From Segatella cerevisiae (lineage in GTDB: Bacteria; Bacteroidota; Bacteroidia; Bacteroidales; Bacteroidaceae), in contig NZ_JAMXLY010000011.1 of assembly GCF_024054555.1 (NCBI RefSeq), forward strand, positions 1 to 64,000: DNA of 64,000 nucleotides, read 5' to 3'. Below are positions 27,166 through 37,352 of this stretch, one piece after another. Positions within the stretch are counted from its first letter, which is position 1. Every line of letters starts with the position of its first letter. The notes under the pieces were generated by a model. That model worked only from the letters and a program-made list of their open reading frames with translations, was not told the origin of the DNA and ran no database searches. The position numbers were made by a program, and so were the translations under genes.

Positions 27166-28137
27166 ATGCCGGCAAAGCCAATTGATATAGCAGACTCAAC
27201 ACCACTCATCAGTTTTATCATTACGACCTGTGGCGTACCTGATGATATACTCCAGAACTGTATCCATCATATCATATCCCTGTCTCTGAACGCCAACGAG
27301 CGGGAGATCATCCTCATAGACAACGGTCTAGAAGATCCGCCTTCAAAAGAGCTCCTCGACATGGATGAGAATATGATCTATGCGAGAAAGCAGAACATCA
27401 GTCTCGCTGCAGCCCGGAATATGGGAATCCAACTGGCGTCCGGGGAATACATTCAGTTTCTGAGCGGCAGTGACTATCTGCTTACAGCTCCTTACGAACA
27501 TTGCCTGGACATCGTCAGATTCCATCAACCGGATATCGTCTTCTTTCAGGAGACGCACAAAGAGAAAGCGGGAACGTCCTTCACCTTCGTAGGCCCTATC
27601 ACAGGCAGTTCCTATCTTCATGACTACCATCTCAATCCTGCAGCTTGTCAGTATATTTTCAGAAGCAAGATATTAGGCAGCCTCAGGTTCTCCACCAAGA
27701 TCATACATGAAGATGAAGATTTTACGCCCCAACTATGTCTCCGCAGCGAACGGATCTACTTTACTGATGCGGACGCTTATTTCTGTAGACCGCAACGTGG
27801 CACGGAGACGGTAGGACAAGACAAGCGGTATCATCTGACCAGATTGACGGATATCGAAAAAGTAATCGCGCACCTCCAGGATTTGGCTGATCATCTCGGA
27901 GAATCAGACCGTGTTGCCTTGAATCGTCGTGTCGCTCAATTATCCATGAACTATTTGTATCAGACTATCCAGATAACACGAAGCAACCGGCACCTGAATG
28001 ATGCCGTCGAATGGCTTCGGAAGAGAGGACTCTTTCCGCTTCCTGACAAGAAATACAGTCGGAAGTATCGTCTTTTCAGAAAGTTGGTCAATACAAGTGC
28101 CGGCCGCAGGCTATTACTTTTCCTTCTGCCCCGATGA
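27166..28137 (+). CDS. GT2-type glycosyltransferase
   Basis: A 323-residue protein with a GT-A fold start: PLISFIITTCGVPDDILQNC, then LIDNGLEDP and RKQNISLAAARNMGIQLASG (residues 75-94), and FLSGSDYLL (about 100-108) at the position of the DxD metal motif. The C-terminal 110 residues are basic and helical. The donor sugar and acceptor are unknown; proteins like this decorate capsules, O-antigens or glycoproteins. It has no polysaccharide cluster around it; the outer-membrane protein gene follows after 70 bases. A weak inverted repeat at 28141-28166 just after the stop lacks a T run. Confidence 0.8.
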   Translation: MPAKPIDIADSTPLISFIITTCGVPDDILQNCIHHIISLSLNANEREIILIDNGLEDPPSKELLDMDENMIYARKQNISLAAARNMGIQLASGEYIQFLSGSDYLLTAPYEHCLDIVRFHQPDIVFFQETHKEKAGTSFTFVGPITGSSYLHDYHLNPAACQYIFRSKILGSLRFSTKIIHEDEDFTPQLCLRSERIYFTDADAYFCRPQRGTETVGQDKRYHLTRLTDIEKVIAHLQDLADHLGESDRVALNRRVAQLSMNYLYQTIQITRSNRHLNDAVEWLRKRGLFPLPDKKYSRKYRLFRKLVNTSAGRRLLLFLLPR

Positions 28138-28207
28138 GACGACAGTTTCAGTACAATGAAACCGTCCCCTCAACCTTCTGAGATTTCTGTTTTTCCTTAA
28201 TGCAATT

Positions 28208-30454
28208 TTGAAGAAACAAAAGCTATTCATAATAGGATCTTTGATTCTGACTTTAGTCACAGTAAACCATACAGAATCATTTGGCAAAAAGCAAGTTGAT
28301 ACAAGATTACTTCAACGTGTCTTTGTGTATGCCAATGACTTGAGCCTTCAAGGTATACCGGATTCGATCCTCTCAAATATCTATTTGAAATGCCGGACGC
28401 ACATAGACCGGAAGAACCCGTTGCTTTATGCTATCCCCACCATGTATGACATCGCGAGGGATCATCGGCGGGATTTCCTGAATGAGAGTTTTTCCAGTGT
28501 GATTTTCTTCACCAACGGAGGCGACAAAAGAACGCAGATCAAGACTCTCCTGATGCATTCGACCGTCTATCATTCCCGCAAACTCCTGCCTGTCATCTTC
28601 GAGTATCTCCAGCCGACCCTCTATGATGTCACACTCTTCAAGGGCATTATCCTTTCTCCTCTTGTCAAGAGCAACAAGCGTTTTTATCACTATCGTTCCA
28701 TCAAATACGGGCTCAATCAGACCCGTTTTTTCATCCGCCCGAAAATCACGAATACCCAGTTGGTTAAAGGTTGGATCATCGTGGACAACAATACTGGGAG
28801 AGTCGATCACTTTTTCTTCGAAGGCGAATACGACATGATCCACTTTGTGCTTCAGGGTGAAATGGGTAAAGACGGCATCAAATCGCTATTGCCCAAACGC
28901 TGCAATATCATCACGAAGATCTGTACGCTGGGCAATCGTCTCCACTCTTGGGTCACATTGGTTTATGACCTCAACTGCAAGATACCCACTCCCGCCAACA
29001 CCTCTGAAAGTCTCGCCCTTCTGGACAGCATTCGCCCTCTCCCGCTGACCGAAGAGGAGAAGAAGATTCTGGATGCAGACGATTCCATCAAAAACGCCAA
29101 AGCGAACCCATCCGATTCCCTTTCTCGGGTCAATCCTTCAGAGCACAGGGACTCTACGGAATTGACAGATTCTGTCGTTCAACAATCCGGACAGACTGAC
29201 AGCAGTTCGGAGGCGGGCAAAGCCGTTGGAGGGATAGCAGGAAAGGTCCAAAAGGAACCCTTGAAGAAAAAGAATGACGATAGTATCAGCATCATCAAAT
29301 CGGACAAACAGGAAAAGGCTAACAGAACCTCTTTCTGGAACATCATCAGAAAGAACATGCTGACCCATATCAATACGGATATCGGGGATAAGAAACAAGG
29401 ACATATCAAGACGGATCCGATCTTCAATCCTTTCTATTTCGGTTATACCCGTCGAAAGGGCGTTGTATACCGCTTCGATGTGAAAGGCTATTATAATTTC
29501 ACGCCCAACAAGGACCTCTCAACGCGTATCAAGATGGGCTACTCTTTCAAATGGAAGAGATTCTTATACGATATCCCGATCACTTTCAACTATAACAAAA
29601 ACCGAAACGGATGGGTAAAAGTGGAATACTTCAACGGTAACAGGATCACCAACTCCAATATCCTTGACGAGATCAAAGGTCAGAAACCGGACTCCATCGA
29701 CTGGAAGAAAATGAATCTGGATTATTTCAATGACCTGGGTTTGAAGATCAGTACGAGTTATCAGGTCATCAAGCATCATCTTGACATCCAAGGTGGTCTG
29801 ATCTGGCACAAACGTACGGCAGTGGAAAAAGAAGGATTCATCCAAGCCGGTAAACCTACGAGTTATTGTTCTTCCGCACCTTTCCTGCAAGTGCAGTATA
29901 CCCCATTCAACCAATACGGCCCTGTCATCAATGCCAGTTATGAACGCGGCATCAAAGGTTTCGGAGGCGGAGAGATCAATTATGAGAAATGGGAAGTCGA
30001 CGGACAGGAGATCTACAGTATGCCCTGTATGCGGTCCTTCTCCCTGCGGCTGGGAACGGGACTTTATACCGACAAAAGCAAGGGCAGTTATTTCCTGGAT
30101 TACAGCAATTTCCGGGAAGACTACATTCCGGGAGGCTGGAATGATGAATGGAGCGGAGAATTTGAACTGTTGAATTCCAACTGGTACAACGCTTCCAAAT
30201 TCTATGTCCGTGCCAACGCAACCTACGAATCACCGATGCTCCTTCTCTCGTGGATACCGTTCGCTGGTCAGGTTGTGGAAAAAGAACGCATCTATGTCAG
30301 CGCCCTTTCCATTCAAAAGATAACGCCTTATGTTGAGGTGGGCTACGGTTTTACCAACCGGCTTTTCTCTATGGGAATCTTCTGTGGGTGCAGCCATCAC
30401 CATTTCGAAGGATTCGGTGTGAAATGGGGATTTGAACTGTTCAACAACTGGTGA
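28208..30454 (+). CDS. DUF5686-type outer-membrane protein
   Basis: A 748-residue exported protein. A signal peptide occupies residues 1-26 (KLFIIGSLILTLVTVNHTES). The segment around residues 170-250 (RPKITNTQLVKGWIIVDNNTGRV..FEGEYDMI..LLPKRC) fits DUF5686, a Bacteroidota family of predicted outer-membrane beta-barrels. A low-complexity stretch rich in Ser, Asp and Lys lies at about 290-370. The last 350 residues show alternating aromatic beta strands, and the protein ends in Trp (FELFNNW), typical of a barrel C terminus. The best start is a TTG at 28208; the nearby ATG at 28200 is in another frame and stops after three codons. Function of the family is not established. Confidence 0.7.
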   Translation: MKKQKLFIIGSLILTLVTVNHTESFGKKQVDTRLLQRVFVYANDLSLQGIPDSILSNIYLKCRTHIDRKNPLLYAIPTMYDIARDHRRDFLNESFSSVIFFTNGGDKRTQIKTLLMHSTVYHSRKLLPVIFEYLQPTLYDVTLFKGIILSPLVKSNKRFYHYRSIKYGLNQTRFFIRPKITNTQLVKGWIIVDNNTGRVDHFFFEGEYDMIHFVLQGEMGKDGIKSLLPKRCNIITKICTLGNRLHSWVTLVYDLNCKIPTPANTSESLALLDSIRPLPLTEEEKKILDADDSIKNAKANPSDSLSRVNPSEHRDSTELTDSVVQQSGQTDSSSEAGKAVGGIAGKVQKEPLKKKNDDSISIIKSDKQEKANRTSFWNIIRKNMLTHINTDIGDKKQGHIKTDPIFNPFYFGYTRRKGVVYRFDVKGYYNFTPNKDLSTRIKMGYSFKWKRFLYDIPITFNYNKNRNGWVKVEYFNGNRITNSNILDEIKGQKPDSIDWKKMNLDYFNDLGLKISTSYQVIKHHLDIQGGLIWHKRTAVEKEGFIQAGKPTSYCSSAPFLQVQYTPFNQYGPVINASYERGIKGFGGGEINYEKWEVDGQEIYSMPCMRSFSLRLGTGLYTDKSKGSYFLDYSNFREDYIPGGWNDEWSGEFELLNSNWYNASKFYVRANATYESPMLLLSWIPFAGQVVEKERIYVSALSIQKITPYVEVGYGFTNRLFSMGIFCGCSHHHFEGFGVKWGFELFNNW

Positions 30455-30539
30455 CAAGAGTCTTGTACCTGCCAGAAGTTCAAGTCTGTTGCCGGGCAAT
30501 CATACGAAACTATTTAATAAAGGATAAACAAAAGAAATA

Positions 30540-33500
30540 ATGACGAATACGCTGAAACCTTTAACCGTCTATAGTGCAAGTGCAGGGGCTGGAAAGACCT
30601 TCAAACTTGCCACTCAATATATTTCTTTACTGATATTGAACCCGCTGTCTTACCGGAGCATCCTCGCCGTCACCTTTACGAATAAGGCTACGGAAGAGAT
30701 GAAAATGAGGATACTCTCCCAACTCTACGGCATTTCCAAAGGCTTGAATGATTCCAAGGCTTATCTGAACGAAATCATCAGTACGACAGGTTTGCAGAAA
30801 CCCATGATCAAGCAACGCGCCAGTTGGATTCTCAAGCTTCTCCTCCACCATTATGACGATTTCAAAGTGGAGACGATCGATGCTTTCTTTCAAACTGTTT
30901 TGAGAAATCTCGCCTATGAACTTAATTTGACAGCTAACCTGAAGATCAGTCTGAATGACCAGGAGGTACTGGACCAGTGCATCGACAATCTCATCGAACA
31001 ACTGGATGAAAATAGTCCGGTACTCCGCTGGATCATGGATTATATCCATGAAAAGATGGACGACGATAAAGGCTGGAATATCATCCGGCAAATCAAGGAC
31101 TTCGGAAAGAACATCTTCGGGGATGCCTATAAAAAAAATTTCAAGGAACTGGAGCCTTTGATGGCACCCGGAAATGAATTCTTTACTAAATTCTCCGAGC
31201 ACCTCCACTGCATCAAGACTAATGCTGAACAGACGATCAAGCAATATGCAGACCGGTTCTTTCAGACAATGGAAGAAAGTGGTTACAGTGCATCTGATCT
31301 CAGCAGGGGAGAAAAAGGAATATGGAATTATTTCTCAAGACTCCAAAGTGGAGAGTTTACAGACGATGCTAAGTTACATAATAATACCGTTAAGAAATGC
31401 CTTGAAGATCCCAAGAACTGGGTCACGAAACAAAATGCTGTTCCGGGGAAGGGAGTCTATGCTTTGGTTGAGGCTAAGTTATGGCCATTGTTGAAGGAGG
31501 CTGAATCCAAACTTCTTGACTTGGTCAATGACTACAAGTCCGCTGACCTCACCTTAAGACATCTCAATACGCTGAGGCTCCTCGGGAAGATCGGAGAAGA
31601 AGTCAGGACAAGCAATCAGGAAGCCAGCCGGTTTCTCCTCAGCGACACTCAGAACCTGTTGTCCTCTCTGATCGATGACAGTGACTCGCCTTTTATCTTT
31701 GAAAAAATCGGTGCCCGACTGGAACATATCATGATAGATGAGTTTCAAGACACGAGCCGAATCCAATGGGACAATTTCAAAGTTCTCTTGAAAGAGACCA
31801 TGTCTCATGGATTGCCGCCATCGAAGAATATCGCCCAGAACCTGATCGTCGGGGACATCAAGCAAAGCATCTACAGATGGAGAGGCGGTGACTGGAAACT
31901 GCTCCAAGGCATTAAAGATGAATTTTCTGGTCAAGTAGACAAGAAGAATCTGGATACCAATTTCCGATCTGACAGGAACATCATCAATTTTAATAATACC
32001 TTCTTCGAGAAGGCCACACAAAGCAGCATCTGGTCTGCTGATGGAAAGGCCCAAGAGCAGTTGACAAAAGCTTACAACATCAAAGACCTCCGTCAGGAAA
32101 TTCCGGCAAGCAAAGGCGACAATGGTTCCGTCCATATAGAACTGCTCCCAAACAATGAAGACTATCATGACCTTATGCTCCAGAAGACAGTTGAGATGGT
32201 CCGCCAGTTGCTTCAAGCCGGTTGCAAGGAGCGGGATATCGCCATTCTCGTCAGGAAGAATCCGACCATCCAGGAGATCGGTTCCTACTTTATGGATCAG
32301 TTGCCTGAGGTGACACTCGTCAGTGACCTCGCATTCCGGTTAGACGCTTCTCAAGCCGTCAATATTCTGATAGATGCCCTCCGGTTGATGATCCATCGTG
32401 ATGATGCCCTCTCCTTATCCAATCTGACCAAGGCCTATCAGACCGAGATCAAGCATCCGGGGAAATCAGACAACGAACTTTTTCTGTGTCCCGGGAAAAC
32501 AGTGAAAGAACGTCTGGAATCCCAATTGCCCGAAGCCTATATCAATCACCTCGACGAACTGATGAGGCTGCCGCTGGTGGACCTGATAGAGCAACTCTAT
32601 GCGATCTTCGAACTCAGTCAATTGAATGAGCAAAGTGCGTATATCTGTGCCTTCTATGATCAGGTCAATGCTTACCTTCAGGAAAACAGTCCAGACATTG
32701 AGGATTTCCTGAATGTCTGGGATGAGAATCTGCACACGCAGTCCATCCAAAGTGAAGAGGCAAACGGCATACGCCTACTGACCATTCACAAGAGTAAAGG
32801 ACTTGAGTTCGACCATGTCATCATCCCGTTCTGCGACTGGATATTTGAAAAACCAGGTTATACGCTCTGGTGCTCTCCAGAGAAGAACCCATACAATGAA
32901 CTGCCCGTTATTCCTGTTGACCTATACAAAAAACAGATGTGCGGATCAGTATTCGAACATTTCTACAAGGAAGAACACTCCCAGAATGTCGTCGACAACA
33001 TGAATCTTCTCTATGTCGCATTCACCCGTGCCAAAAGAGGGCTCTATATCTTCGGGAAGAACAAAGACAAGGATAAAGCGTCTCACAAGACAAAGTCCAC
33101 CAGTTCGCCGGCAGGACCTGTTGACGAAAGTGACGTCATCGGGAGAGTCCTTCCAGATATTGCCGATGAACTCCAGGTCTCTGTATCGAAAGTGTCTGAG
33201 AATGAGGGACAGCCTTCCGATCAGGATGATAAGAGTACTAAAGGCAAAGACAGCGCACAAGAGACGCTTGTCTTCGATTATGGTACCCCGGACATCAAGA
33301 CAGCAGGACCTCAGGAAAAAGTTTCCGACAATATCTTCCTGCAGCCTGTTCTATCCAAGAAGATCACCGTCAACAATTATCGGAACAGAGTGGATTTCCG
33401 AGAGAGCAACAAGAGCAAGGACTTTATCGAAGGTGATGATGAAGAGATTCAGGAGCAGAATGAATACATCAGGACAGGAAATGTCATGCATGCGATCTTC

Positions 33501-33920
33501 TCTTCCATCCGCACTTTGGATGATGTTGACCAGGCTCTTGATCAACTGGAGCAAGACGGTGTGCTGGATACCGGCAATTTAAGTAAGGAGAAGTTGAAAG
33601 ACATCATGAGACAAAGGCTCGAATCAGATAAAGTGAGAGATTGGTTCTCAAGTCGTTGGGAGTTATTCAACGAGTGTACGATTTTGTACCGGGACCCGGA
33701 CACCAACGAGACCATAGAGAAGCGACCAGACAGGGTCATGGCAGACGAAAAAGAGATGATCGTTGTCGACTTCAAATTCGGGAAACCGCACAAAGAATAC
33801 GAAGACCAGGTCAGAACTTACATGTCCCTCCTCTCCCAAATGCAGCAACTGCCCGTCAGCGGGTACCTCTGGTATGTCTACCCTAATCGTATCCAGCAGG
33901 TCCTGCCCACGAAGTCATAA
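30540..33920 (+). CDS. addA: AddA-type helicase-nuclease (UvrD/RecB family)
   Basis: An 1126-residue superfamily-1 helicase fused to a RecB-family nuclease. Walker A is SASAGAGKT (residues 12-20); FTNKATEEMK follows. Walker B is IDEFQDTS (about 398-405), then GDIKQSIYRWRGGD, TIHKSKGLEFDHVI and YVAFTRAKRGLYIFG. The C-terminal nuclease domain has the PD-(D/E)XK residues in PDRVMADEKEMIVVDFKFGK (about 1061-1080) and the EDQVRTYMSL helix. With AddB, encoded 95 bases downstream, it resects double-strand ends to load RecA. A linker of about 100 Ser/Lys/Asp-rich residues (roughly 845-950) separates helicase and nuclease. Confidence 0.9.
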   Translation: MTNTLKPLTVYSASAGAGKTFKLATQYISLLILNPLSYRSILAVTFTNKATEEMKMRILSQLYGISKGLNDSKAYLNEIISTTGLQKPMIKQRASWILKLLLHHYDDFKVETIDAFFQTVLRNLAYELNLTANLKISLNDQEVLDQCIDNLIEQLDENSPVLRWIMDYIHEKMDDDKGWNIIRQIKDFGKNIFGDAYKKNFKELEPLMAPGNEFFTKFSEHLHCIKTNAEQTIKQYADRFFQTMEESGYSASDLSRGEKGIWNYFSRLQSGEFTDDAKLHNNTVKKCLEDPKNWVTKQNAVPGKGVYALVEAKLWPLLKEAESKLLDLVNDYKSADLTLRHLNTLRLLGKIGEEVRTSNQEASRFLLSDTQNLLSSLIDDSDSPFIFEKIGARLEHIMIDEFQDTSRIQWDNFKVLLKETMSHGLPPSKNIAQNLIVGDIKQSIYRWRGGDWKLLQGIKDEFSGQVDKKNLDTNFRSDRNIINFNNTFFEKATQSSIWSADGKAQEQLTKAYNIKDLRQEIPASKGDNGSVHIELLPNNEDYHDLMLQKTVEMVRQLLQAGCKERDIAILVRKNPTIQEIGSYFMDQLPEVTLVSDLAFRLDASQAVNILIDALRLMIHRDDALSLSNLTKAYQTEIKHPGKSDNELFLCPGKTVKERLESQLPEAYINHLDELMRLPLVDLIEQLYAIFELSQLNEQSAYICAFYDQVNAYLQENSPDIEDFLNVWDENLHTQSIQSEEANGIRLLTIHKSKGLEFDHVIIPFCDWIFEKPGYTLWCSPEKNPYNELPVIPVDLYKKQMCGSVFEHFYKEEHSQNVVDNMNLLYVAFTRAKRGLYIFGKNKDKDKASHKTKSTSSPAGPVDESDVIGRVLPDIADELQVSVSKVSENEGQPSDQDDKSTKGKDSAQETLVFDYGTPDIKTAGPQEKVSDNIFLQPVLSKKITVNNYRNRVDFRESNKSKDFIEGDDEEIQEQNEYIRTGNVMHAIFSSIRTLDDVDQALDQLEQDGVLDTGNLSKEKLKDIMRQRLESDKVRDWFSSRWELFNECTILYRDPDTNETIEKRPDRVMADEKEMIVVDFKFGKPHKEYEDQVRTYMSLLSQMQQLPVSGYLWYVYPNRIQQVLPTKS

Positions 33921-33966
33921 TCAAACCGGAATATTCTCCGATAAATAGAACAACGATAACAGACAT

Positions 33967-33986
33967 CCGTCAGACAACTCTGACGG
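33967..33986. repeat. Hairpin between addA and addB
   Basis: CCGTCAGA and TCTGACGG form a perfect 8-base stem with a CAAC loop. The downstream sequence is AT-rich (AATTTTAAAA) but lacks a clean T run, so it may attenuate rather than end transcription. Confidence 0.4.
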
Positions 33987-34015
33987 CATCAATTTTAAAA
34001 TCATCATAACGATCC

Positions 34016-37000
34016 ATGAATACTTTCCTCCATTATGTAGCTCAAGATATGATCCGGAAATACGGACAACAACTCAGTCATATCGCCGTAGTCTTTCCGA
34101 ATAAAAGAGCGTCACTGTTCCTGAACCAAGAACTCTCAGGGTTGGTCAATCACCCCTTGTGGAGTCCGACTTGCATTACGATCAGTGACCTATTCAGAGA
34201 ACATAGCCATCGAACTGTAGGAGACCCGATCAAACTTGTCAATGAACTCTATAAAGTTTATCACGAAGTGACCGGAGAAGACGTATCCTTGGATAAATTC
34301 TATGGCTGGGGACAAATGCTGATCGCTGACTACGATGATATCGACAAGAATATGGCCGATGCCGACAAAATCTTTGAGAATCTTAAAGATATCCATGAGT
34401 TGGACGACATCAGCTACCTCAACCATGAACAGAAAGAGATATTGAAGCGCTTCTTCAGCAGTTTCTCGGAAGACCAGGACAAAGCATTGAAAAAGCGGTT
34501 CATCACACTTTGGAGTCACATGGGAGACATTTACCATCAGTTCAATGCCGTATTGCAGGAAGCCGGAATAGCCTATGAAGGTGCGCTCTATAAGGAAGTG
34601 GCGACTGACCCCAATCTGGAAATGGATCATTCCATGTACCTTTTCGTGGGTTTCAACATGATGCAGAAGGTGGAACTGGCTCTCTGCGACAGACTGAAAG
34701 AGAAGGGTAAAGCCAAATTCTACTGGGACTTCGACGACTATTATATGCCTAAAAAGGGTGAGGATCACGAAGCCGGGCATTTCATCTCCTTGTATCTGAG
34801 GAATTATCCCAACGAACTGGACAATTCCGCTCCGGAGATCTATCAGAACATGGTAAAGCCGAAAGATATCTCCTTGATCAGCGCAAGCACAGAGAACCTC
34901 CAGGCACGGTATGTCAGTGACTGGCTGAGGGAGAATCATCGTATTGAAGCAGGCAGCCGCACCGCCATCGTCATGGCAGATGAAAGCCTCCTGCCCACGA
35001 TCATCCACAGTTTGCCCCCTGAAGTTGACAAAGTCAATGTGACGACAGGATATCCGCTTTCCCAATCACAGGTCAGCACACTTGTCAAACTGCTGATCGA
35101 TGTGCACACGCATTTCTATCGCAAAGATCTGAAGAAGTTCATGTTTCGGGGCATCAATAAGATCCTGCAGCATCCCTATGCCAGATTTCTGTCCCCACAT
35201 ATTCAGGAATTTGCCGATAACCTAAACAAACATAAACGATTCTATCTGTCTGAGGAAGAACTTGAGACATGGTGCAGGGATACTCCTATCGAACCCGACA
35301 ACGGACTGGCAATTCTGTTGCGGTCTCCTGACTATACGTTGAGCGAGATGTCTCACTGGTTATTGGAGATCCTTCAAATAATAGGTGTCAACTATCACAG
35401 AGAACTCAAGGACAAGCAGGACCGAATCAATGCCGATCCACTGTTCCAAGAGTCGCTGTTTCAAATGTATACACTCATCAACCGGCTCTGCACGCTCATT
35501 GACCAGGAGGGGCTCAACATCGACATCAATACCTATCAAAGACTGATGAACCAACTCATAGCGGCCACGACAATTCCTTTTCACGGTGAACCGGCTGTGG
35601 GTATTCAAATCATGGGAATACTGGAGACCCGAAACCTGGATTTCGAGCACGTCCTCCTGCTGTCCTGCAATGAAGGCAATATCCCAAAGGGTGTCAACGA
35701 TACGTCTTTCATCCCTTATTCCATCCGAAAAGTTTATGGTCTGACAACAGTAGACCATAAGGTCGCCATCTATTCCTATTATTTCTACCGGCTCCTGCAA
35801 AGGGCCAAAGACATCACCATCGTTTACAATGATGCCACCAACAACGGACAGACAGGAGAGATGTCCCGATTCATGCTCCAACTGATGGCAGAGAGCCCGC
35901 AATCCATCAAACTCGAGAACCTCGTCACTGGGCAGAAACCAGCGGTGCGCCCACACCAGTCCATCAAGAAAGACGATTCTGTCATGCAGGCCATCCGACG
36001 CATCAATCGTCTCTCTCCTACTGCCCTGAATACTTATATCAGATGCCAACTCCAGTTCTACTACAAGTATATTGCAGGTATCAAGGAACCAGACGACATA
36101 GACGAGGATAGGGTCGACAACAGAACCTTCGGAAACATTTTCCATCAAGCCTGCCAACTCTTCTATCTGCAATGTGCGCCTCCCGATGCCATTCGAACCA
36201 TAGACGCTCAAGGGGGACAAGTACGGGAATTGATACACCCTGTGGAAATCAGCAAAAAAATACTTGACTACGCTCTCAGTCATACTGCCCTCATCGAGAA
36301 ATGCGTAGACGATGCTTTCAGACAAAACTTATTCAAGGTCAGCCCCACGACTAAAATAGAATACAATGGGTTGCAGATCATCAACCGGCAGGTCATCATT
36401 GACTACCTCAAGAAACTCCTGCAGATCGACAGGAATACTGCACCTTTTTATATTATGGGTTTGGAGAAGCATGTCGAATCCACCATCCGCTTCAAGACAC
36501 AAGAGGGTGACCGATCCATGACCTTTTATGGAAGTATAGACAGACTCGATCAGATCAAACGCACCGAAGGAAAGACCATCCGCGTCATTGACTACAAGAC
36601 GGGGAACAACAACAAAATGTCCATTAAGAATTTGGAAGAGATATTCTCGGGAAAGAAACTGTCGAGTCACTCGGACTACTATCTTCAAGCCATGCTCTAT
36701 TCCAGTATTGTCAGGAACAAGAAAGATGCCAATGGCAACCAAATGTATGATACCGATGAGCTCCCCGTCAGTCCCTCTTTACTCTTTATCCAACATGCGG
36801 GTACAGAAGTCCTCCCGCTCAAGATCGGCAAAGAACCCATTACAGATATCAAGGATTATGAGAATGCCAACGGAGATGTAAAAACCGACAATTTCGAAGG
36901 GAATATCAGGAATACCCTGTCAGATCTGTTCAATCCCGGTCTTGACCTGAATGCGACAGAAGATTCAAAGCAATGCGAACATTGTCCCTATGCCAGACTC

Positions 37001-37018
37001 TGTTGCGGTAAGAGATAA
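34016..37018 (+). CDS. addB: AddB-type PD-(D/E)XK nuclease subunit
   Basis: A 1000-residue protein. The C-terminal RecB-like nuclease has VIDYKTGNN (about 858-866) and LQAMLYSSIV. An AddB-style iron-sulfur cluster is marked by C675 (NTYIRCQLQFYYKY) and the C-terminal CEHCPYARLC (987-996). The N-terminal part resembles an inactive superfamily-1 helicase: VVFPNKRASLFL occurs where Walker A would be, without GKT, as expected for AddB. It forms a complex with AddA. Each subunit appears able to cut one strand. The start MNTFLHYVAQDM at 34016 is the first ATG after the inter-gene hairpin. Confidence 0.88.
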   Translation: MNTFLHYVAQDMIRKYGQQLSHIAVVFPNKRASLFLNQELSGLVNHPLWSPTCITISDLFREHSHRTVGDPIKLVNELYKVYHEVTGEDVSLDKFYGWGQMLIADYDDIDKNMADADKIFENLKDIHELDDISYLNHEQKEILKRFFSSFSEDQDKALKKRFITLWSHMGDIYHQFNAVLQEAGIAYEGALYKEVATDPNLEMDHSMYLFVGFNMMQKVELALCDRLKEKGKAKFYWDFDDYYMPKKGEDHEAGHFISLYLRNYPNELDNSAPEIYQNMVKPKDISLISASTENLQARYVSDWLRENHRIEAGSRTAIVMADESLLPTIIHSLPPEVDKVNVTTGYPLSQSQVSTLVKLLIDVHTHFYRKDLKKFMFRGINKILQHPYARFLSPHIQEFADNLNKHKRFYLSEEELETWCRDTPIEPDNGLAILLRSPDYTLSEMSHWLLEILQIIGVNYHRELKDKQDRINADPLFQESLFQMYTLINRLCTLIDQEGLNIDINTYQRLMNQLIAATTIPFHGEPAVGIQIMGILETRNLDFEHVLLLSCNEGNIPKGVNDTSFIPYSIRKVYGLTTVDHKVAIYSYYFYRLLQRAKDITIVYNDATNNGQTGEMSRFMLQLMAESPQSIKLENLVTGQKPAVRPHQSIKKDDSVMQAIRRINRLSPTALNTYIRCQLQFYYKYIAGIKEPDDIDEDRVDNRTFGNIFHQACQLFYLQCAPPDAIRTIDAQGGQVRELIHPVEISKKILDYALSHTALIEKCVDDAFRQNLFKVSPTTKIEYNGLQIINRQVIIDYLKKLLQIDRNTAPFYIMGLEKHVESTIRFKTQEGDRSMTFYGSIDRLDQIKRTEGKTIRVIDYKTGNNNKMSIKNLEEIFSGKKLSSHSDYYLQAMLYSSIVRNKKDANGNQMYDTDELPVSPSLLFIQHAGTEVLPLKIGKEPITDIKDYENANGDVKTDNFEGNIRNTLSDLFNPGLDLNATEDSKQCEHCPYARLCCGKR

Positions 37019-37201
37019 AGACGAGAATAACAAAATATGGAATGAACGTTTCAATGCTTTTTATCGAACCCTTTCGGGAAACAAGAAAGCATGAAAGTCA
37101 AAAAGAAAATACCGGTATCAGCGATAATTGATTGAAAACGTCAAACAAGATGAGGCAACACTTCCCCCACGACTGTCTTTCAATCTTTTATCTGCGAATT
37201 G

Positions 37202-37290
37202 CGGAAGATGAGGGATTCAAACCCCCGATACCCGAAAAGGGGTATACCGGATTTCGAGTCCAGCGCATTCGGTCACTCTGCCAATCTTCC
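37202..37290 (-). tRNA. tRNA-Ser(CGA)
   Basis: Read on the minus strand: acceptor GGAAGAT pairs with ATCTTCC; the anticodon stem CTGGA/TCCGG encloses the loop CTCGAAA, so the anticodon is CGA. The long variable arm (stem TACCC.../...GGGTA) is typical of tRNA-Ser. T arm GGGGG-TTTGAAT-CCCTC, discriminator G. CCA is not encoded. It is 89 bases long and fills most of the gap between addB and yigZ. Confidence 0.93.
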
Positions 37291-37352
37291 AATCCTCATT
37301 GGGCCTACAAAAATACAACTTATTACGGACATAGCCAAGAAATCAGGCGAAA

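Noticed and set aside
28141..28166. Inverted repeat after the glycosyltransferase stop as a terminator
   Set aside because: One mismatch in the stem and no following T run; the next gene may be co-transcribed.
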